Shown here piece after piece: positions 24,206 to 27,354 of a stretch of DNA of 27,354 bases. This DNA comes from an uncultured Arcobacter sp. (GTDB lineage: Bacteria > Campylobacterota > Campylobacteria > Campylobacterales > Arcobacteraceae). The stretch spans positions 1 through 27,354 of the forward strand of contig CAJXII010000005.1 in NCBI GenBank assembly GCA_913054415.1. Direction: 5' to 3'. The position numbers and the translations under genes were made by a program. Below the pieces are notes generated by a model. It did no database searches. It saw only the letters and a list, made by a program, of their open reading frames with translations, and was not told the origin of the DNA. Each line of letters begins with the position of its first letter. The first letter of the stretch is position 1.

Positions 24206-25891
24206 TTAAATTTCTTTTTCATTTTCTTTTTCATTTCTTTTTTTATTTGCCAAAAAATAAACCATATTGCTTTTTATCCCTTCTCTATCTAACTCACCAT
24301 CATCATACATCTTATAAACAATTCTTCTTAGATATTTTAAATCTAAATCATCCATCCTTTGGTGAATTTGTGAAATTTTACTTTTTGGATGAGCTTTTAA
24401 ATCTTCTTTGATCAAAGCTCTTAATGTATGCTCTTCCATGGTTTTTAAACTTGGTTTTAGATTATGTTTCATAGATGAGATTACTTTAGGATTTATTGTA
24501 TACATAAGCCCTTTTGTTCTACCTTCTGTTAAGACAATATTTTTTTCTATAAGACCACCTACCCATTTTCTAAGCCTCTTGTCATCTTGAAATTGCAATA
24601 TTTTTGCAAGTTCAAAACCTGATATTTTTTTCTCTCTTATTATTACACCTAAAGTGATAATCTCTTTTTGAGTAAGTTGATAATGCTTCGCTAGAAAATC
24701 TAAAATCTGCAAAACATCTTCATCTACAATATTTGAATAAATTGTAACTTTCATATAGTTTATATCATTTTGTATCTCAGGAAATCTTTTACCATCAAAA
24801 CTTAGTTTTTCATAGATCAAATCATATCCGTTTCCCTCGCTCTCCATAAGATTTAAAGCTTTAAAAGTATCTATAAGTTTTGGATTTCTTCTTTGAACCT
24901 GATGTAATATATTATTTTTCGTAACTCCAAGAGGTAAACCTCCTGGATTTTTTATCTCTAATCTATCTTTATATATCAAGATAAATATATCACCTGAAAT
25001 TGTATATGATTTATGCACAAAAGCATTGACTAAAAGCTCTCTTATAACTGTTTTATCATAGTGTCTTACTTGTTTTCTAAATAGTCCATTTGGTATCTCA
25101 AAGCTATAATTTAATTCAACAGCTTCTTTTTCTATCTCAAGCAATAGTTCTTTTGGGTTGTATTGATTTATATTCCACTCAACTTTACGGATTTTTTCTT
25201 CATTTTCATTATATAGTATATATTGAACAGTCAAAGGATAGTTTAGTTTTCCTCTTTGTTTATAATCTCCAAGCCATAAAATACCAAGATTAGTAAGCTT
25301 ACCATCATCTATAAGATGAAAATACTCCAATATCTCATGAACTTCTTTATTTTTTATAAACTCACTTACTCTTTGTGAATTTCTGATATCATCTATAAAT
25401 TTTGTAATATTTTCTTGTGGCACATCACCCAAATTATACCGTGAAGTTACCAACTCCCATTGAAATGCACCTTTTTCATGTGCTAATCTTGTAAGCTCTT
25501 CTCCTTTTATAGGAACACACTCATCACCGACTCTAATATATACCCTACCATCACTTGTGGTTGCTATGGTTTTTAAAGAAGGATATATCTGCACAACAGC
25601 ATACTCTCCGCCATTGTCATGTTTTTTAATGTCAGGATTGACAAGCCCTACACTATCTGTAAAACTTCTTAAAGTTTTTATGACTTTATTTAGCTTTTCT
25701 TGTTCAATCTTTTGTGCTTGAGTAGGAAGTTTGTTTTTATCTTCTATACCTAAGATGAGATATCCCCCTTGTGCATTTGCCATACACACGCAAGTCTTAG
25801 CCAAGTCCTTTAAATCAGCATTTTTACCAAATATTTTTTTTAGGCTTTTGTACTCTACTTTGTTGTTTTCAAACTCTAATATCTCATCCAT
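24206..25891 (-). CDS. AlbA_2 (Schlafen-type) / GHKL-ATPase domain protein, RecG-like C-terminus family
   Basis: This 561-residue protein is of the kind often labelled as putative transcriptional regulator or 'RecG-like' helicase, although it has no helicase motifs. Residues about 8-130 are an AlbA_2 domain: E-F-K/V-E-Y-K-S, L-A-K-T-C-V-C-M-A-N-A-Q-G-G-Y-L-I-L-G-I-E-D, and later R-V-Y-I-R-V-G-D-E. Residues about 278-390 form the small ATPase-like domain with E285-L-L-V-N-A-F-V-H, N-P-G-G-L-P-L-G-V-T and E-G-N-G-Y-D-L-I. Winged-helix-like segments follow (390-550), then a lysine/glutamate tail N-E-K-E-N-E-K-E. Nucleic-acid binding and gene control or defence are suspected for the family. It is the first gene of the accessory cassette, with a TATAGT -10 candidate upstream. 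Confidence 0.85.
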   Translation of the reverse strand: MDEILEFENNKVEYKSLKKIFGKNADLKDLAKTCVCMANAQGGYLILGIEDKNKLPTQAQKIEQEKLNKVIKTLRSFTDSVGLVNPDIKKHDNGGEYAVVQIYPSLKTIATTSDGRVYIRVGDECVPIKGEELTRLAHEKGAFQWELVTSRYNLGDVPQENITKFIDDIRNSQRVSEFIKNKEVHEILEYFHLIDDGKLTNLGILWLGDYKQRGKLNYPLTVQYILYNENEEKIRKVEWNINQYNPKELLLEIEKEAVELNYSFEIPNGLFRKQVRHYDKTVIRELLVNAFVHKSYTISGDIFILIYKDRLEIKNPGGLPLGVTKNNILHQVQRRNPKLIDTFKALNLMESEGNGYDLIYEKLSFDGKRFPEIQNDINYMKVTIYSNIVDEDVLQILDFLAKHYQLTQKEIITLGVIIREKKISGFELAKILQFQDDKRLRKWVGGLIEKNIVLTEGRTKGLMYTINPKVISSMKHNLKPSLKTMEEHTLRALIKEDLKAHPKSKISQIHQRMDDLDLKYLRRIVYKMYDDGELDREGIKSNMVYFLANKKRNEKENEKEI

Positions 25892-25915
25892 TTGTAGTTC
25901 TTAAATTTTATTTTT

Positions 25916-25921
25916 ACTATA
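25916..25921 (-). promoter_or_regulatory. Candidate -10 of the AlbA_2 gene
   Basis: Minus-strand TATAGT, preceded by ACAG, lies 24 bp before the AlbA_2-gene ATG in the 48-bp gap after glmU. Spacing fits a short leader. No clear Shine-Dalgarno sequence follows. Confidence 0.35.
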
Positions 25922-25939
25922 CTGTATTCTGCCTATAAC

Positions 25940-27238
25940 CTATTTACCTTTTACAAAAAATTTATAAAAATAATCTTTTATAGTTTTTGCTTTTGCTCGT
26001 GTGATTACAAGTTCGCCACTTTTTACTGTTTTTGTAATAGTGCTTCCAGCTCCTATCATACAATTATCTTCAAGAACAACTGGAGCTACAAGTTGAGTAT
26101 CGCTTCCTACAAAAACATTTTTGCCTATGATAGTTTGATATTTATTTTTTCCATCATAGTTGCAAGTGATAACACCTGCTCCTATATTTGTGCCACTTCC
26201 TATCTCGCTATCTCCTAGATATGCTAAATGTCCTGCTTTTACATCAAAAAGGGTTGATTTTTTCACCTCTACAAAATTTCCTATATGTGAATCTGTAATA
26301 ATACTTTTTGGTCTAATTCTTGCCATTGGTCCAATATCACTATTTTTTATAAAAGCATCTTCTACTATACTATGTGCTTTTATATGAGCATTTTTTAATG
26401 TTGTATAACCTAAAAGTGTGACACCATTTTCTAGTATAGTTTCACCCTCAATTTTGACATCAAAATCTATATAAATTGTATCTGGTAATCTCATAATTAC
26501 ACCATTTGTCATAAACTCCTTTTTGATCCTATTTTGATGTAAAACTTGAGCATTTGCCAAATCATATTTTGAATTAACCCCTTTGAAATTCTCTTCATCT
26601 ACAATCAAAGCTGATACTTCAAGATTATTTTTAATAGCTATTTCTACTAAATCTGTGATGTAATATTCTTTTTGGGCATTGTTATTATTTAGTTGTGGTA
26701 AATTGTTTTCTAAAAAGTTTGTATCAAAACAATATATTCCAGCATTTGCAGTTGTGATTTTTAACTCATCTTTATTACAATCTTTTTGCTCTACTATTTT
26801 TTGAACTTTATTATCTTTTATAACGACTCTTCCATAACCACTTGCATCATCAAGATCTAAAACAGACATCACAATAGGGGTATTGAAATCTAAGAATTTT
26901 GATAATTCATCTGATTGGATTAGTGGCATATCACCATTTAATACTAAAACTTTAGAGTGTTTGATTTTTATATTTTTTACAGCTCCACCAGTTCCTGGAT
27001 AGTTTTGATGATCTTGGATTACAAAATTTATATCATCAAAATATTTCTCCATACTCTCTTGCACTAAAGAGGCTTGATGATAAAGCACTACTGTAATATC
27101 ATCACTTATTTTTTTTGCTTCATTTATAGCATAAAAAAGCATCTCTTTGCCACTAATTTTATGTAGCACTTTTGGTAAATCTGATTTCATCCTTGTCCCA
27201 GCACCAGCGGCTAAGATGATTATTGAAGTATTGTTCAT
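25940..27238 (-). CDS. glmU: Bifunctional N-acetylglucosamine-1-phosphate uridyltransferase / glucosamine-1-phosphate acetyltransferase
   Basis: It makes UDP-N-acetylglucosamine, the precursor of peptidoglycan and lipid A, in two steps. The N-terminal uridyltransferase domain shows I-I-L-A-A-G-A-G-T-R-M-K-S-D-L-P-K-V-L-H, then Y-P-G-T-G-G-A and V-L-N-G-D-M-P-L-I. The C-terminal half is a left-handed beta-helix of hexapeptide repeats, with the acetyltransferase histidine in H-L-A-Y-L-G-D and the block N-I-G-A-G-V-I-T-C-N-Y-D-G. ATG at 27238 (432 residues) is preferred because it gives the usual GlmU N-terminus and has GGA upstream. The in-frame ATG at 27250 would add four residues and lacks a ribosome site. 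The ending K-D-Y-F-Y-K-F-F-V-K-G-K is short but intact. Confidence 0.95.
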   Translation of the reverse strand: MNNTSIIILAAGAGTRMKSDLPKVLHKISGKEMLFYAINEAKKISDDITVVLYHQASLVQESMEKYFDDINFVIQDHQNYPGTGGAVKNIKIKHSKVLVLNGDMPLIQSDELSKFLDFNTPIVMSVLDLDDASGYGRVVIKDNKVQKIVEQKDCNKDELKITTANAGIYCFDTNFLENNLPQLNNNNAQKEYYITDLVEIAIKNNLEVSALIVDEENFKGVNSKYDLANAQVLHQNRIKKEFMTNGVIMRLPDTIYIDFDVKIEGETILENGVTLLGYTTLKNAHIKAHSIVEDAFIKNSDIGPMARIRPKSIITDSHIGNFVEVKKSTLFDVKAGHLAYLGDSEIGSGTNIGAGVITCNYDGKNKYQTIIGKNVFVGSDTQLVAPVVLEDNCMIGAGSTITKTVKSGELVITRAKAKTIKDYFYKFFVKGK

Positions 27239-27270
27239 ATCTATATCCATAATTTGTTATAATACTTACT

Positions 27271-27276
27271 ATTATA
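27271..27276 (-). promoter_or_regulatory. Candidate -10 of glmU
   Basis: A consensus TATAAT (minus strand, within GCTATAATAG) lies 32 bp before the preferred glmU start at 27238. The spacing would leave a leader of about 25 nt for that start but too little room for a ribosome site before the ATG at 27250, which supports the shorter GlmU. Confidence 0.5.
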
Positions 27277-27354
27277 GCTAAAATAAGATTAGGATATATC
27301 CCAAATAAATCCATAATATAAAATCTACCATCCAATTCTAAAAAAGTATCATTT

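Noticed and set aside
24206..25891. ATP-dependent DNA helicase RecG
   Set aside because: Such proteins are often labelled this way, but no Walker A, DEAD-box or wedge domain is visible; the AlbA_2 and small ATPase-like domains explain the sequence.
27239..27354. Short open minus-strand frame entering from the right edge
   Set aside because: It has no recognisable domain, runs across the glmU promoter and start in another frame, and is too short to judge. No gene is claimed for the last 116 bases.
1..27354. CRISPR arrays, tRNA, rRNA and attachment sites
   Set aside because: No regularly spaced short repeats, no cloverleaf-like or rRNA-like stretch and no att-like duplicated ends around the accessory cassette could be seen by eye.

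Overview
The window is AT-rich, compact DNA and most likely comes from a member of the Campylobacterota (Epsilonproteobacteria). The evidence is the make-up of its complex I operon. The usual NuoE and NuoF are absent, and in their place sit a small HP1264-like protein and an unusual flavoprotein. On the opposite strand lies a block (glmU, coaBC, uppS, a prepilin-peptidase gene, an LptF/G gene, truA) whose order I recall from Campylobacter jejuni. I cannot name the genus with confidence. Sulfurimonas-, Sulfurovum- or Arcobacter-like lineages are plausible.

Layout. Positions 1-413 hold the 3' end of an ISAs1-like transposase gene cut by the window edge. Positions 414-535 are a short regulatory gap with two inverted repeats and candidate -10 sequences. 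Positions 536-17966 (+) are one uninterrupted nuo operon, nuoABCD - small E-like - chimeric F-like - nuoG1 - nuoG2 - nuoHIJKLMN. Genes touch or overlap at many junctions (TAATG or ATGA), and the operon ends at a strong intrinsic terminator that lies inside the convergent truA gene. Positions 17963-27238 (-) read from right to left glmU, an AlbA_2/ATPase gene, a RhuM-like gene, an ORF6N-domain gene, coaBC, uppS, a prepilin peptidase, an LptF/LptG permease and truA.

How it works together. The nuo genes encode a proton-pumping quinone reductase whose membrane arm (A, H, J, K, L, M, N) and connecting modules (B, C, D, I) look ordinary. Its electron-input end is rebuilt. The F-like subunit keeps only the iron-sulfur tail of NuoF, itself missing one cysteine ligand, fused to a GltD/NfnB-type FAD and NAD(P)-binding module. 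It is followed by two diverged NuoG paralogues. The first keeps all ligands of the N7 iron-sulfur cluster and the second has lost all four. Both carry an extra ferredoxin-like [4Fe-4S] motif. This suggests input from NADPH, ferredoxin or flavodoxin rather than by the canonical NADH route (inference).

The accessory part is a three-gene cassette between glmU and coaBC: an AlbA_2/GHKL-ATPase protein followed by two translationally coupled proteins with different DNA-binding-type heads (RhuM and ORF6N) and an almost identical PLD-like tail. The tail DNA is a direct repeat with 312 bp of perfect identity. Each head gene also contains a GC-rich perfect inverted repeat with the same GTCGCA...TGCGAC half-sites, although the peptides differ. 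No rRNA, tRNA or CRISPR array was seen, and no stretch over 300 bases lacks a gene.
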